64,000 bases of DNA from Pardosa pseudoannulata (GCA_032207245.1 CM063504.1:25520629-25584628), one strand, 5' to 3'. Shown: positions 1 to 12,236, numbered from the stretch's first letter. The notes: generated by a model from the sequence alone, not told the origin. Program-made: numbers and translations.

Positions 1-757
1 TGTATGTCTACTCCAAGCTGAGTGGAAGACAATACCACTAGCTGTAATACAAAGACTTGTGGAAAGTATGCCCCAGAGTTTTCACTCTGTAATTGCCTCT
101 CGAGGAGGCTCTACCAACTATTGATTTTAAATAAAGTCAGTTTTTCTTTTGTATCACAGGTGTCCAAATACTTATTGGTAGACAGTGTACTATATGAAAC
201 AATACGTATAAGTATTTTGGAGTATTATGTAAAAAAACAGCTTTATGGAAAAAACTATTTTTCTTTATACATTTCAATACAAAAAATCATAAATCATTTT
301 TTTCTTCAGTCTCAACTGCAAAATTGTGTTCTTGCATTTGAGAACTTACTATTTTAGAGGATAGAAGAATAAAGATAATTTACTAAAAAAAACAGTGGGA
401 ATATTCTTGAAATTTTTCATATACAAACATAAGAACCATTAAAGAAGGAAGATAAAGGACTATTAAAAATGCTTTTATTCAGATTCGATTTTTCTGATTA
501 AATGATGTCTAAATTGAGTACTGATTCTTAAAGTAAGAAAAAAATTAAAATAAATTATAGTACAAGTAGTTGACTAATTAAAAAATATAAAAAGTGAGAA
601 AAATTTGGTTGCAAAAATAAAGTACATAAAGCTGATTTATTTAAAATAAATTTAAAAAGTGCAAAACATTTTGACATTTAGCCGGATATCCGGCTGAAAC
701 TCTGGCCAGATATCCAGTATCCATTATCCGGACAAATTGACATCCGTTTCATCCCTA
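1..757. mobile_element. hAT DNA transposon, right part (cut by window start)
   Basis: The sequence from about 190 to 757 aligns by eye with the second copy at 32970-33580: the same order of AT-rich words, a shared GTATAAGTATTTT stretch, and the same end built from ATCCGG words. The end CCGTTTCATCCCTA (744-757) is the counterpart of CCGTTGCATCTCCA in the other copy. A perfect 16-bp palindrome AGCCGGATATCCGGCT lies at 680-695; repeated ATATCCGG words near the terminus resemble subterminal transposase-binding repeats (inference). Positions 1-189 have no counterpart in the other copy and I could not assign them; the 111-codon ORF there has no recognisable domain. Confidence 0.6.
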
Positions 758-1266
758 ATTTTTACTAATACCTTTTTGCTATTATCTTTGCTCAGAACGA
801 CAAAATTGATTTTAAACCTTATTATCAGTGTATAGGGAAACAGTGTATCACCCAATGCATAAGGAAAAAAATGGCTTGTGGGTTCAGAAAAATCTATCCT
901 CAGCCAAGACCCACTCACATGACTGGGTTATACCCAATAGATTTTTTTCTTTAAAGAAATTGGAAAAAACCCCACAATTTTGATGACTTTGTAGTTTTTT
1001 TTCAACTTTTATAAAACAACTTGAACAAAATATGTACGCAATTTAAATTGAGTTTTCATTTATTTATATTACAAAACAGACAGTTTATATCAATGATTTA
1101 TTCTTGATAGTTTCTAGAAAAGCATTATACTGTACTCAAATACACATATGAACTTCTAAAATACTGCATCTTTAAAATATACGAGAAAAATAGTTTTCTA
1201 ATGATATTTTAAACAAGAACACATTTTGCTACTTCTGACTCTAGAAATAAAGAATTTTAATTTTTT
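758..1266. other. Unassigned AT-rich stretch
   Basis: No gene, RNA or repeat structure recognised. Only short chance ORFs. Confidence 0.5.
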
Positions 1267-1339
1267 CCTGATCAGTGGGGCTCAAACCCATGAACCCGAA
1301 ATTAAGAGTCTCCTGCTCTACCGACTGAACTAGCCGGGT
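1267..1339 (-). pseudogene. Decayed tRNA-Lys(CTT)-like sequence
   Basis: On the minus strand this is 73 nt long with a near-canonical D arm (TAGTTCAGTCGGTAGAGCA), an anticodon loop CTCTTAA giving anticodon CTT, and a T arm close to GTGGGTTCGAGCCCCAC. The 5' acceptor strand ACCCGGC cannot pair with the 3' strand TGATCAG, and the anticodon and T stems each have one mismatch. A working tRNA is therefore unlikely. It is a tRNA pseudogene or the head of a tRNA-Lys-derived SINE. Confidence 0.7.
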
Positions 1340-2771
1340 ACAGAAGATTTGTAGATAGTGGGCTGTAAAACATCATATGCGAAACATCACAAAAACTACT
1401 CGAATTTTTTGAATTTGAAAGATATATAAATACACGGTGAATGACAGATGATGCAGAATACTTCTGATTAACTCCAATTAATAACTTGAAAAATTCTAAT
1501 TTTTTAGTTGTTTCACTCTAGAAGGTCAAATTGCTTGATTTTTGTATTAACAACCAAGGAAGTCAAAATGTGCGCTGCAAAAATTTGATAGAGTTATCTT
1601 TATTGACAAAAACCACAAACATAAAAAGAAAAGAAGTCGACAATGAAATAGATAAAAATCTCAAGTTTGCTCAAACTCTAACTAAAACTTCAATTCATTT
1701 GATTGATAAATCGATATATATTAAAAATAAATAAAATTCGATTATTTTCCTTATCAAGCTGTCTATCATATCGAAGTTTCATATGTTTCTATCAACTAAT
1801 ACAATTTCGATAAATTTCATCATAAATTTCACAACATGATCGCACGTGGTATATGCTGCTACTCTGGCATGGTTGTCTGATTTTAAGAATTATTTTATTT
1901 AAAAGTTATTTATTAAAAGTTAATTATTTTATTTAAACCATTCAGATATTTCTTTTACATTTTGCAACAGCGATCTCAGCCTGAATTGTTAAAATTTCTA
2001 CAGTTATTAAAAGTAAGTAGCTTTGGAATTTTAGTATTTATTTATTGAATTTAAGCTGATAGCCAAATACTACGATTACTTCACTTATCTATGTATGTAT
2101 TTTACAGTCTTACATTTTTCGCGTAAGACTAGAATTAACACAGCTATATTAGTTGATAATAATGAGCTTTAATTAATGCGCTTTCTAGCTTCGTTCTGAG
2201 AGAAATATACCTTTTGCAATATAAAAAACTAGGATTTACTTCTTTATTTTCGTATATGTCTTTGTGTTTTCAGAATCAGAGTTTCTAGAAACTGTATAAG
2301 CAGTATTAAAAAACAAAACTGTGGGTTAGAAAAAAGTTTTAATACAAATTTTTAAATATACATAAAACTTTATATACATTTTTAAGTATGCATTATGGGT
2401 AGTGTTCATATAAAATAAGTCAGTTTGGAAACGCTATATTTTGCTTGCACTATTTTTACGGAATTCTCACAATTTCTTTAGTGTAGGTATTTTTAATTGA
2501 TTTCATCGCAAAGTACTAAAAATATTTCCTTGAAAATATTTAGTATGAAAAAATCAGTAGCTTTTTTTCATAAAGAAAACAGATATCTATTGCTTGGATT
2601 GGTAAATAATTTTTATAGCTCTAAAATAAGCATGAGAAGTGCGTAGATGATAAGGTAGAGGTGCTTTATTCTTATCAGTATTCAGACCGGTTTATCTCAT
2701 TTATCTAGAAATAAAGAAAATACACACACACACGAACAAAAACATATATACATACATACATGTAAGTGAAT
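1340..2771. other. Unassigned AT-rich stretch
   Basis: No supported gene. The 67-codon ORF at 1531-1734 has biased AT-driven composition and no domain. Short CA/TA runs occur at 2722-2762. Confidence 0.5.
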
Positions 2772-2985
2772 CAGGACTGTCCAAGCCGTGTCCAAAATTC
2801 ACGAAATTTATAATAGAAAATCGCTCTCATTATAGTAATTAAAACATTTTTCAGGTGTTTAATTATTATTAATATTATTATTGTGTATACCTGTTAATAT
2901 TTAATTGTTGTTAATTTATGACTAATGATAAAAACTATAATAATATTTCTTTAATTTCATTAAAAATGTCTATAAAGTATGTATG
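2772..2985 (+). repeat. Interspersed repeat family X, copy 1
   Basis: It starts CAGGACTGTCCAAGC and runs through ATTCACGAAATTTATAA into AT-rich sequence rich in TTATTATTA and GTTGTTAATTTATGA. The same succession of words occurs at 26441-26655. The start resembles hAT termini (CAGGGGTGTCCAA type), but I found neither a matching right end nor an 8-bp target duplication. Confidence 0.5.
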
Positions 2986-3905
2986 TGTATATTTGCGTAC
3001 GTACAGGTGGTTCCTCGTTGTCTTTTTGGTTGTACACACCTTATGCAAATAAAATAAAAATAAATTTCATTTTCTTATCCATAAAAAATTTAACAATCTA
3101 ATTAATAAAATTACATCATTTAAAGGTACAGTATAAAACTGATTTATAAAGGTATTAATAACATTTCAAATAATTTAATCCCGTTTTAATCTACTATAGG
3201 TAATTATAAACTGTTTTCTTGGTATGTTAATCGCTGGTGAGGTCATATTACAAGTCCTTCGAGAGATAAACACTTATTATAAAAACAGGATATGTTTTAA
3301 TAACACCAACACATCCTGTAAAACATATTTTAGCAGCATAACACTCGTTAACTTTTATTATACTATTTCTTATTGCGAAAACACGTTGTTAAAGATCGTT
3401 TCTCGGAACACAAAAGATAAGGCTCTAAGATATATTTCTGAAGGTAAAAATTAAGTAAAATACAAGGCGAGCGTGTCACACCCACGAAAGTTCATTAAAC
3501 GCTTTGCTATTATGCTTTGGTGTATTATGGTTGAAAAGTTACTATTATTACAGCAATTACTGTCATCCTGCAATATTTTTCAACGTGAAAAATTAACGCT
3601 AGAAGCTTGAAGCAAAAATAAATGAACCGAATTCAAAACCAGAGATATTTATTAATTTAAAGAGACACTATCAATTGCCATATATAATATAATTTTTTCT
3701 TATCCGAGGTAACGTATTTAGTGTTATTCAAAATTAAAAAGTTTGTATTTTTGAGAAATATAAACCTTTGCACATCTGCAACTAATAAAAGTTAGTGTCA
3801 TTTATCCCGTGTGCTACAGTAAGTTAGCCAAATATTTTTTCGGGGAGAGTCTAAAGTCTTAATCCGGTCATTTTTCAATCTCATGAAAAATTCATTACAG
3901 ACTCA
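2986..3905. other. Unassigned AT-rich stretch
   Basis: Nothing recognised. The 76-codon ORF at 3224-3454 shows no domain. Confidence 0.5.
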
Positions 3906-4108
3906 ATGTACATATATGAGTTTTATATGTACATCCATAGTTTTGCATGCATACATAAGTTTTGCATTCATACATTTCTGATACGTTATATAACGTATCA
4001 AAACTGCCGTACGTAATTTCATTGTATCTTGAAAAATATGTTTGTAACCACATTGAATCTGTTAATTTGTGCTCTAATTTTTTACCAGGTTTAAGTCTGC
4101 CTGGTAAA
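3906..4108. repeat. Cluster of three perfect inverted repeats
   Basis: Three hairpins lie within about 200 bp: ATGTACATATA/TATATGTACAT (3906-3916 with 3924-3934), a 22-bp perfect palindrome at 3979-4000 with core GATACGTTATATAACGTATC, and TTTACCAGG/CCTGGTAAA (4081-4089 with 4100-4108). Function unknown. They explain why ORFs appear on both strands here. Confidence 0.7.
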
Positions 4109-6464
4109 TACCGTTGCATATTTAATTTACGCTTTAGTGTTTATCATATGAATTTAAACTAAAGTAATTTTAAGAATAACTAGGGGGGAAATATCAAGAA
4201 AAAAATTATAGCATATCCCTTTATTTATTTATATATTTATTTATTTTTGCAAACTTACATATGACAAAAAAAATTAAAAATAGTATGTTGTAAATAGTAA
4301 CTTATAAACTACCGTTTTATAGCAGTAAATTAATTCGTCTAGCTTTTGAAGCCAGCCTTTTTAAATCTTCATTTGTAGGTATAGTCTTGCCTATACTAGC
4401 CGAAAATAAAGCTAAATTTGTCAACTTCTTGTGTCAAACTATTGCGAAGAAAGGTTTTTGCTGTTTTCATGGTTGAAAACTATTTTCCAACACTTGCCGT
4501 CCAAAGTAGTGATGTACACGAATTTTAATAAGTTAAAAAAAAAATCTTTGAATACATGCATTGAATCTAATTCAGGGAGATTCAAGACTCTCCCTTCCCC
4601 CTATGAATATCCTTCGAAAGCTTTGAAATATTTTGTTGATTGTTGCTATTTTGCAACGCTACAATTTATAGAAAGTACATACTAAGTTTACTTTGCAAAT
4701 CAAGGTTTTATTTATTTCTTGATGAGATGCTCACTATTTCTGAAATGAAATTTGAATATATTACAGAACTTTAAAAAAAAAAAAAAAATTAGACGATATT
4801 TTAGAAAAGTAGTTTGAAATTTTTTTTTACGTAATTTTGTATTGTAACTTATATTGATTATAATTTTTTTGTAGAAAAACACTGCTTCCCAATAAATATT
4901 TACCTTAATGTTTCAAATTCTTTAATATTTTTTATATGTTTGAAATTATGTATGATAACATTTGAGAAAATGTTTTTAATTCCTGGCTTGTTAAAACACA
5001 AATAATATAGGTTGCTGTTTGGAGAACATTTTACTTAATTCAAAGGGAATTTTAAATTTCCTATAGAATTTATACACCTTATTAATTATTAACTGTGCAA
5101 ATAACTTAAGAAATGGGTTAGTTTTCATTATTTTTTCTAACATGATCTGTCTCTAGTTTTACAAAAATAGTTTTATTTTTAAAAATGCAGTTTCCATTGA
5201 AAAGGTTATAAAAATAACCAAGAAAAAATTTAGCAAGGATTAGTAAACATTTTTAATGAACAATGACTCGAAACGATTTTAATGGACAAAAGTCTCACGT
5301 GATAAATAGTCTAAACTCAAAAATTGGTTGTTTCATCAGTTTAAGAAGACTGCAACGCTTAAAAATATCAATTTTTTTTTAATAAAAACAACCCTTTATG
5401 AACAAAAATTTCATTTGAACACTAGTGCGGAAAATTTTCTTTTTGTTTCTTTTAATACCTCATTCTTTAAGTAGCAGAATTCAATAGGACAAAAAATATT
5501 ACAGAAATGTACGTATCATAATACTAACAATGTTTAAACAGAGATATAATGAAACAGGTATAAAATGCCCAACTTCAGTTTTCGTATTACTATCCGAGTG
5601 TGACTGTTACATTGTTAAAAATGAAACGGAAATATTTTGAGGTATAACTATTGTAATATGTATAACAATATATCACCATATGAAATACTTCCGCTCCATT
5701 TTCAAATGAGATAATATGTTTGAAAATATTACAAGGGATTAATACCTCATTTCACCCGGCAGCCACACAATAAAGTCGCTCCAAATCATACTACGTGATG
5801 AAATTCAACAAAATATTTTCTTTTTTCAGCATTTCACGTGAATCAACTGACAACAGTACATTGACGCTCTTTCTGTTTATAATCCCCTTTCTCTATTTAT
5901 TAACAAACAATACATTTAATCCAGTTTAAAAAATCGACTCCGGTAAAATCTCAATCCTACTCGTCAATTCTTCATATTGTTACATTTTTATCGGTATGTT
6001 TTATTACCTTAAGTTTTAATGCCTTCAATTTCTATTGTTATACCTCGCTGTCTATGCTAAATGATAGAGCATTAAGTCGGCCCGGTTGGATCGCCGTTAC
6101 TTTCCATTGTATACGTATGTAACTGGACTGCATGATCTAGAACATAATGCGTTTTCGTGTAAGTATAAATGTATATTCTTAGGCACTTCATACTGCAAAT
6201 GAATTTTCGGTTAACTTCCTTCATAACTTGTCTTTCTTGTCTAAATTATGTAAATTGATCCGATCCGCAGATACAAATGGTTGTGAATTTTAAAATAAAG
6301 AGTCTTATCGAAAGATCTCAAACTGTAACTTTCCCGTCTTTATATGCTAATTCTAAATTATTATGGACTCACTTTCTTTCATAACTTTACGTGACTACGT
6401 GTTGTTTGTTAACCGTCATGTTCATTTGTATGTAATGCACATTAATAGTTTGTTATTTAGGCCG

Positions 6465-6467
<3 letters not shown>
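4109..6467. other. Unassigned stretch, partly non-repetitive
   Basis: 4109-5570 is AT-rich with homopolymers (poly-A near 4773-4788) and nothing recognisable. 5570-6430 is less repetitive and holds more CpG (for example near 5755-5860 and 6060-6130). It could be old unique or regulatory sequence, but no coding signal is visible. Confidence 0.4.

Positions 6468-6512
<45 letters not shown>
6468..6512. repeat. (TA)n microsatellite
   Basis: Uninterrupted TA dinucleotide run of about 45 bp. Confidence 0.95.
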
Positions 6513-6515
<3 letters not shown>

Positions 6516-6959
6516 TATACACATGGGAGCATTGTATGAAATACACTTGTAATTTGACTCTCTGTTGTTGAACTTAATATAACGGATCATTACTTATATA
6601 GATAAAAATCGAATGATGCATTCTTCACACACATGTATGTCCCAGGTTACTTTATGCGTCATATTTGCATCAGAAGAATGGATGAGTCATTATGGCTCCA
6701 ATTGTTCCTGTTGTCAAAGAAAAGTTGTGTAATACTAGTATATATACCCAAGTTGATTGTATGGTGTAACTTGACAAGTTATCAAGGTGAAGATATGTAG
6801 TAAAGTCTGCATTTGAATCACATGTATGTGATCGTGATCGTGATCATATTTAAAATTAGAATTGATAAGGACTTATAAATGAGTAGGTTTTAATCGAAAC
6901 TTAAATACTATTAAAGATCACTTTATAAGATATTAGCAAAATATATTTGCAAACGATTA

Positions 6960-7025
6960 GAATACAGGATATTCAAGTACTGTATTACATAAGTATTAAA
7001 AGATACCACTCTGATTCGCTGATTA
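6960..7025 (+). repeat. 66-bp direct repeat, left copy
   Basis: It begins GAATACAGGATATTCAAG and recurs at 7320-7385, offset exactly 360 bp, with about 7 differences. The two copies bracket a LINE fragment and may be an unusually long target-site duplication or a local duplication. Confidence 0.8.
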
Positions 7026-7318
7026 AAATGGGCCAGACACCTAGTTCGACTTAATGACAATAGATCCACAAAAAAGTTTTTAAGGCCAAACCAACAGGAG
7101 CCCGAATGAGAGGACGACCAAAACTTAGATGGTTAGACTGCATTGAGAAAGACATAAGATCCTTGAAAATTTCAAATTGGAAATCCAGAGCCAAAGATAG
7201 GACTGCCTGGTATGGAATTTTAGAGAAGGCTAAGGCCCATCCTGGGCTGCCATGCCACTGAGGAAGGAAGGAATTAAAGCATTAAATTAATTAGAATTAA
7301 TTAATTAGAATAATTAAT
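7026..7318 (+). pseudogene. LINE (non-LTR retrotransposon) reverse-transcriptase C-terminal remnant
   Basis: Translation gives KWARHLVRLNDNR in one frame (from about 7024) and then, after a -1/+2 frame change near 7080, ARMRGRPKLRWLDCIEKDI, NWKSRAKDRTAWYGILEKA and a stop after LPCH (about 7261). The pattern W.GH..R...R...K followed by GRP..RW.DC...D and a final A.DR..W...L.KA is the usual C-terminal tail of several LINE clades. RT catalytic motifs are absent, so this is a 5'-truncated, frameshifted copy. After the stop comes an AT-rich tail of TTAATTAGAATT words up to the right-hand direct repeat. The exact clade is unresolved. Confidence 0.75.
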
Positions 7319-7319
7319 T

Positions 7320-7385
7320 GAATACAGGATGTTCAAGTACTGTATTAAATATATATTAAAAGATACCACTCTGATTTACTGATCA
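7320..7385 (+). repeat. 66-bp direct repeat, right copy
   Basis: Partner of 6960-7025; begins GAATACAGGATGTTCAAG. Together they sandwich the LINE remnant. Confidence 0.8.
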
Positions 7386-8314
7386 CTGCTTTAATTAATT
7401 AGAAGACACTTTCAAAATATTTTTAATGCTTTTTTAAAATTATTTTAGCTTTTTTAAGTTTTATTTATTATGCGGTATATTGGTAAGTCAGTGAAATGTG
7501 TAAGTAATTTATAACAGCCCATAGCAGTTAAACAATTGTTCAGTCATTATGTGAAAGCTGAAGATATGATTGTGTGAATTCGGATCCACTCATATATTAA
7601 AGTCATCAGTGACAAAAATTTGTTATTTATTAATATATAACGATAGGTCAATATTTGCTCTTATACTGAACGTAAATTTGTATTTAAAGGCGTACATTTA
7701 TTTGATAGCCACAAAAAAGCTTATTATTATACCACTACATACTGCTTAAAATTGGTTCTGAAAGTATCCAAATAGATATACAAAGAATGATATTCGAACG
7801 CCATAAAATTCCATACTAAAAAGCATTTCTCAGAGGTGATTTCAAAGTCAATAATTTTTTTACGTATCGTATATATATTATATAGTGAAATACAGTAATG
7901 CAATCTCTTAAAAAGTAATATATTTTTAGGAATATAGCCGTTTCAGACTTCATTTCTCTATGCCTCTACATTAGCAGGATAACTGTGAAACGAAATGAGC
8001 TGTATTGATGACAATTAGTACATGGGTTTTAGGCCCACGTAAGGCCTTAGTGTTAATACACTTACCTAAAAATGGTAAACCTATATCCAATTTGCGACAC
8101 AGTTTGTAAGAGTCGTTAGAATATTTGGCTACAAACTCAAATCGCTGTAGATCGAAATTTTAAGTAGCCACCAAAGATTAAGCTTTTAATAGTCTTTGAG
8201 TTAAAAGTGTATGATAACTACCGCAAAAATTAATAACATTAATGTTATAAATTGCATCTTTACGTGAGATTAAAAGCAACGTTAGAAGGGAGAACACTCC
8301 TCATATATTTTTAG
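7386..8314. other. Unassigned AT-rich stretch
   Basis: No gene, RNA or clear repeat seen. Confidence 0.5.
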
Positions 8315-8322
8315 ATATAGGG

Positions 8323-8502
8323 CTGGGGTCGTCAAACCGCAGTTCGTGAGTCGTCTCTTTTCAAAGGTGTTTGAGGCTCTTATTTCTTTCTCGATGTATT
8401 GTATGAACAACATTTAGTTCACATAAATGGCTCTCTTACACTTTCGTTATTTTGTTTCATGGGATATTTAGCTTTTCTCTTTCAAAAGTCTGCCGACCCC
8501 TG
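8323..8502. mobile_element. Small hAT MITE (180 bp)
   Basis: The left end CTGGGGTCGTCAAAC and the reverse complement of the right end, CAGGGGTCGGCAGAC, form terminal inverted repeats. Flanks are ATATAGGG (8315-8322) and ATATAGGA (8503-8510), a 7/8 match to an 8-bp target duplication with TA at its centre, as in Buster-type hAT elements. No coding capacity. Confidence 0.7.
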
Positions 8503-8510
8503 ATATAGGA

Positions 8511-9889
8511 TCAATACTTGATTGAAAAAAACTTTGATTTTAAAGCATAGAATGGTATTCGAGTCTAATTTTGATAAAATCATATTTTTTTAACTTTGAA
8601 AGTGTATTTTTTTAATTTTACTGAAATGAGTGTCAACTACGTCAAGAATGAGGTGAGCATAACTACATTTCTATGTAGTATAAATGTATTTATTTTTCAG
8701 AAAATGATGTATTTTGTTATTAAATGTATCTTTTGACTGATCATATCTGAAAAATCTGATCATATCTTACAATTAATACATATTATTCATTGAAAATAAA
8801 GAGTTTTCATAAAATTGGGGCAAAAAAGAGAATTGCCTTAAAAATGGAAAAGACAGAAATAAGGAACGTTGTGAAGTGCTTCTTTTTTATGGTATCTCTA
8901 ATTTGTGCCCAGAGTGTTGTAGCCTGGAGTCAGGCCTGCTCATGCACCAAGCTTCTTTATAAGAGTCTTAGTGCAGGCTAAAAATGTTTCTGTTTTCACC
9001 GATTTTCGGATAAGTAAAATTCGTGACATATTTAAGATCTAATTATCTCTCTTATTTGAATACAATAAAAATATAATAATTAAAAATTATGCACTATATT
9101 CTAATTCATAATATTTAAAACGTTCTGCTCAATACATAACTCATTTTTTTTTCAGTGTGTTTATTGATGTATTATTTATAGAATGTATTAATATCTTTCA
9201 GAAAATTATGCATTTAAACATTCTTAACAAACAATTAGTTTTTATTCATCTTTTACTGTTCTTCAAAATTGCAAGAGTTTTTAAACTTCTTACGTAGAGA
9301 GATACTGTACTATTAATTCGTTTCGTGTAGTTTTAAGATTAAAATTAATTTGTAGTTTAATACCTATATTCCAAATTAAGTTATCTTGTATGTTTCTAAA
9401 TTAAGTTATCTCTATTAAGTTATTCTAAATTAAGTTATCTTGGACGGCATAATTGTTTTGCAAAATTCTCTTGTATTAATTGTTCCGCGTTTTTCATCAT
9501 AACAATTAAGATGCATTATTTTCAAAATTTTATAAAAGTTAAAACAGGTCTTAAATTTCTCACGATGTGTAGTATTATTTTGTTTAGTAAGGCTGTTAAG
9601 TATATAAAACCTTAAGGTCATCATCATAACATATACAATTTCAGAAGGCACCAAGACTTTTTTAGAAGCTATGGGACCTCTTTATACGCGGCTTAAATCA
9701 GTGCATCGACTTAAGAAATAGAAGTTCATATTTCAAAAGCTTGTTCTCTGATTACTAGCGTGCACGACGCTGACAGAATATGAATATTCAAAACCGTCAT
9801 TCGACGTGTAAAAATAAACAAATAAATAAATGAAACGCTAGTTGGTGTAAATTCAGTCAGCAAAATACGACATACTTTTAGAAATCAAA
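8511..9889. other. Unassigned AT-rich stretch
   Basis: No supported gene. The ORFs at 8790-8981 (+) and 9430-9654 (-) lack domains and sit in AT-rich sequence. 9373-9442 has a short run of repeated AAATTAAGTTATCT words. Confidence 0.5.
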
Positions 9890-10670
9890 AGTGTATAATC
9901 TCGCGTTTCCATCTCCGCTTGAGTAAGCTAAGTGGTTAGCATGTGTAAAATGTCACACCGAGGAATAAATCATGCGTTTTACGTTATTTTTGACCATCAT
10001 TTATCTTGATCTTCCGCACAATTGCTTCATTAGGCGCTCGTTTTCCGTTTTCATGAATTTAATGTGATGGATTATCCGTTTTATTGTTATGCCCGCATGT
10101 GTTCCACTTTGATAGAGCTGTCTCATTTAAATAATGATTCCGACTCACCACGTCTTGAAGCGCTCGCGCAGCCTTGGATCGGAAACGCGTAATTCGAATA
10201 CAAAATTAGTCCCGTATTCTCAAATGTCCCTTTTGCTTCTTCTTTCCGATATTCTAGCCAGATTAAAACACCGCTCTTCATTAATAATTTCAATTAACTC
10301 TATGTTCGTTTTTCGTTTTATGCAGCTCTTAATTTATGAGAGAAAAAACACGTGTAAATTTCAATAAATTTTTTTCTCTTATTTTTCCCATATATCTGTC
10401 AAAATGAAACTCGCGTATAAGGAAGAAATTGTGTGAGAAACGCATAAAGAAAAATTCTTTCGTCAATTTTTTTTCTTCTTCAAATGAATCGTCACGTTTT
10501 GGGCATGGCCCGACTCTTCGATAGGCGTTAACTGACAGAGCCTCACCAAATTCAAGAAGGTAAAAGGCTAAAGTGTAATGTAGTTCTTGTAACCCATTAA
10601 CGCTTTTGCTGCTGGGGAAATGTAACGAACATAAAAAATGCATTTTACAACTCACGGGTGGGAGTCAAAA
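9890..10670. promoter_or_regulatory. Candidate conserved non-coding or regulatory block
   Basis: Compared with its surroundings this stretch is non-repetitive, richer in CpG (for example around 10150-10190) and dense in TAAT/ATTA homeodomain-type cores (for example 10281-10300). No ORF in it has a domain, including the 108-codon minus-strand ORF at 10329-10655. Composition alone supports the idea; there is no direct evidence of function. Confidence 0.25.
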
Positions 10671-11224
10671 CAAAATTATTGCAAGCAGCGGAATACAAGT
10701 AAAATTAAAATTCAGGTTTCGGCAATAACTCGTATAAACTTTCGACCTTTTGTTTATTTTTTTTTCTGCTTTTTTTCTCTGTTAGAATTAATGTCTGGTT
10801 TGATAAGTTGAAATGTATTGTTGGACCGTTACTTCATTACTTTATGACGCAATCGTTGTAGTTATTTACCAACTTTCAGTTTCTCTTGTATAAAGAAAGA
10901 TTAAAAAATAATAATTCTTCACTCCTGGACACTGTTGTTGCAGAAAAACGTTTTCACAATATATTGATGTTCTTAGATAAATTTTGAATACTAAAGTAAT
11001 GAATTATTTGGATGAATGATGAATAGAGGTCAAAAGGTTGAAATAAATTGCATTAGTTATAAATTCATTGTTGTAAAATTAAATATTATGAATTTTATTT
11101 TCTGTTTTGTGTATACAAATTGGTAATAATTCAAAAGTTACGTATACAAGTCCATTTATTTCAAAATTTGTTAAATCGCTTTTATATTCTACGGGTTGGC
11201 ACGGGATACATTTTCATCTTACAG
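10671..11224. other. Unassigned AT-rich stretch upstream of LTR element
   Basis: No gene or repeat recognised. Confidence 0.5.
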
Positions 11225-11228
11225 TGGT
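11225..11228. repeat. Target-site duplication TGGT (left)
   Basis: TGGT directly precedes the left LTR and is repeated at 17505-17508 directly after the right LTR. A 4-bp duplication is usual for Ty3/gypsy integration. Confidence 0.85.
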
Positions 11229-12221
11229 TGTAACGTACTGGAAAATAGGTAGGCGAGGCCTTCAATGAAACAGCTAGAAATTTAGGTATTCTTGACTAAA
11301 TATTTTATTCACTAGAATAAACTATGTACAGATATGTACAAATTCAATAAACGATAACATTCAGGGATCCCGTACAGAGATAATAGGCACATACAAGGAT
11401 GCGTGGGATACCGGAACAGTATGGCTAGGGCTTTAAAACACAATAGCTGGAAACTAATTCGTGCCGGGACTAATGTTGACTCGATCACTCCGTCAGTCGA
11501 TTAGCGCGGTTGGCTTTCACAGCAGGTTCGGAGGTTCCGAGTGCGTATCACGCTGGGATTCGTGACGAAAACACAGGATGCAAGTCGATCCAAAATTAGA
11601 GTGCAAAGTCACTCTAGGCTGACTACTTCTATGCAAGAAGTTAACTATCAATCAGCAATAACGGGGAAGGAATTCCCAAGTCGAATGTTCGACTATCTAG
11701 CAACGGAGACGCTGGCGGTCTCTAAAAAAACAAACTCCAGACACGGAGATAAGAGCGGTCCTCGATCGACCAGGCTCTAGCAGGTAGAAGCCTCGAGAGA
11801 AGAACAAAGCAAAAAAGCCCCCGTTCTAGTCCGGTCCTTTCCATTTATACTAAGCACTCCTTCCGCTTCTCGGTTCTTCGAGAAACTTCCCGAGCCAGGG
11901 TGACGCAATCTTGCGGTCACTCCCAAGTCTGCGATCAGCTGTCCTGGTTCCAGATGCAGCAATTCTCAGATTCATTAACTTAACCAACTTAATGCCCTTT
12001 TTGTAACCGCTAATGGGCGGCAAGGTGCACTCAATTATGTACACAGTAAAGGTCCATTCAACAGGTTACAATGTTCAGACAGTTCGGAGCCGTCAATGCA
12101 CCGTTTTTCAATTACGGGTTTTAGACCACCTGGTCCTATTATCGGCTAATCGTGAGTCCACGACAAAAGGTCACCTTTTGGGCTCCTTGTTCGTTTTGGG
12201 GTCATGTAACGGATCGTTACA
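11229..12221 (-). repeat. 3' LTR (left in window), 993 bp
   Basis: Terminal inverted repeat TGTAACG...CGTTACA. Differs from the other LTR by four visible substitutions, one near 11371 (GGGATCCCG vs GGGATCTCG) and three around 12148-12165. The short ORFs inside it recur identically in the other LTR and are not genes. Confidence 0.95.
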
Positions 12222-12236
12222 CCCCCCCTCGCATAA
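12222..12236 (-). promoter_or_regulatory. Polypurine tract of the LTR element
   Basis: On the minus strand this reads CTTATGCGAGGGGGG and ends directly against the 3' LTR. A purine run in this place primes plus-strand DNA synthesis in LTR retroelements. Confidence 0.8.

Noticed and set aside
22..357. 111-codon plus ORF at the window start
   Set aside because: The second half lies in non-coding hAT sequence shared with 32970-33120, where the frame is not kept.
10329..10655. 108-codon minus-strand ORF
   Set aside because: No recognisable domain, and it overlaps an unrelated plus-strand ORF; likely chance.
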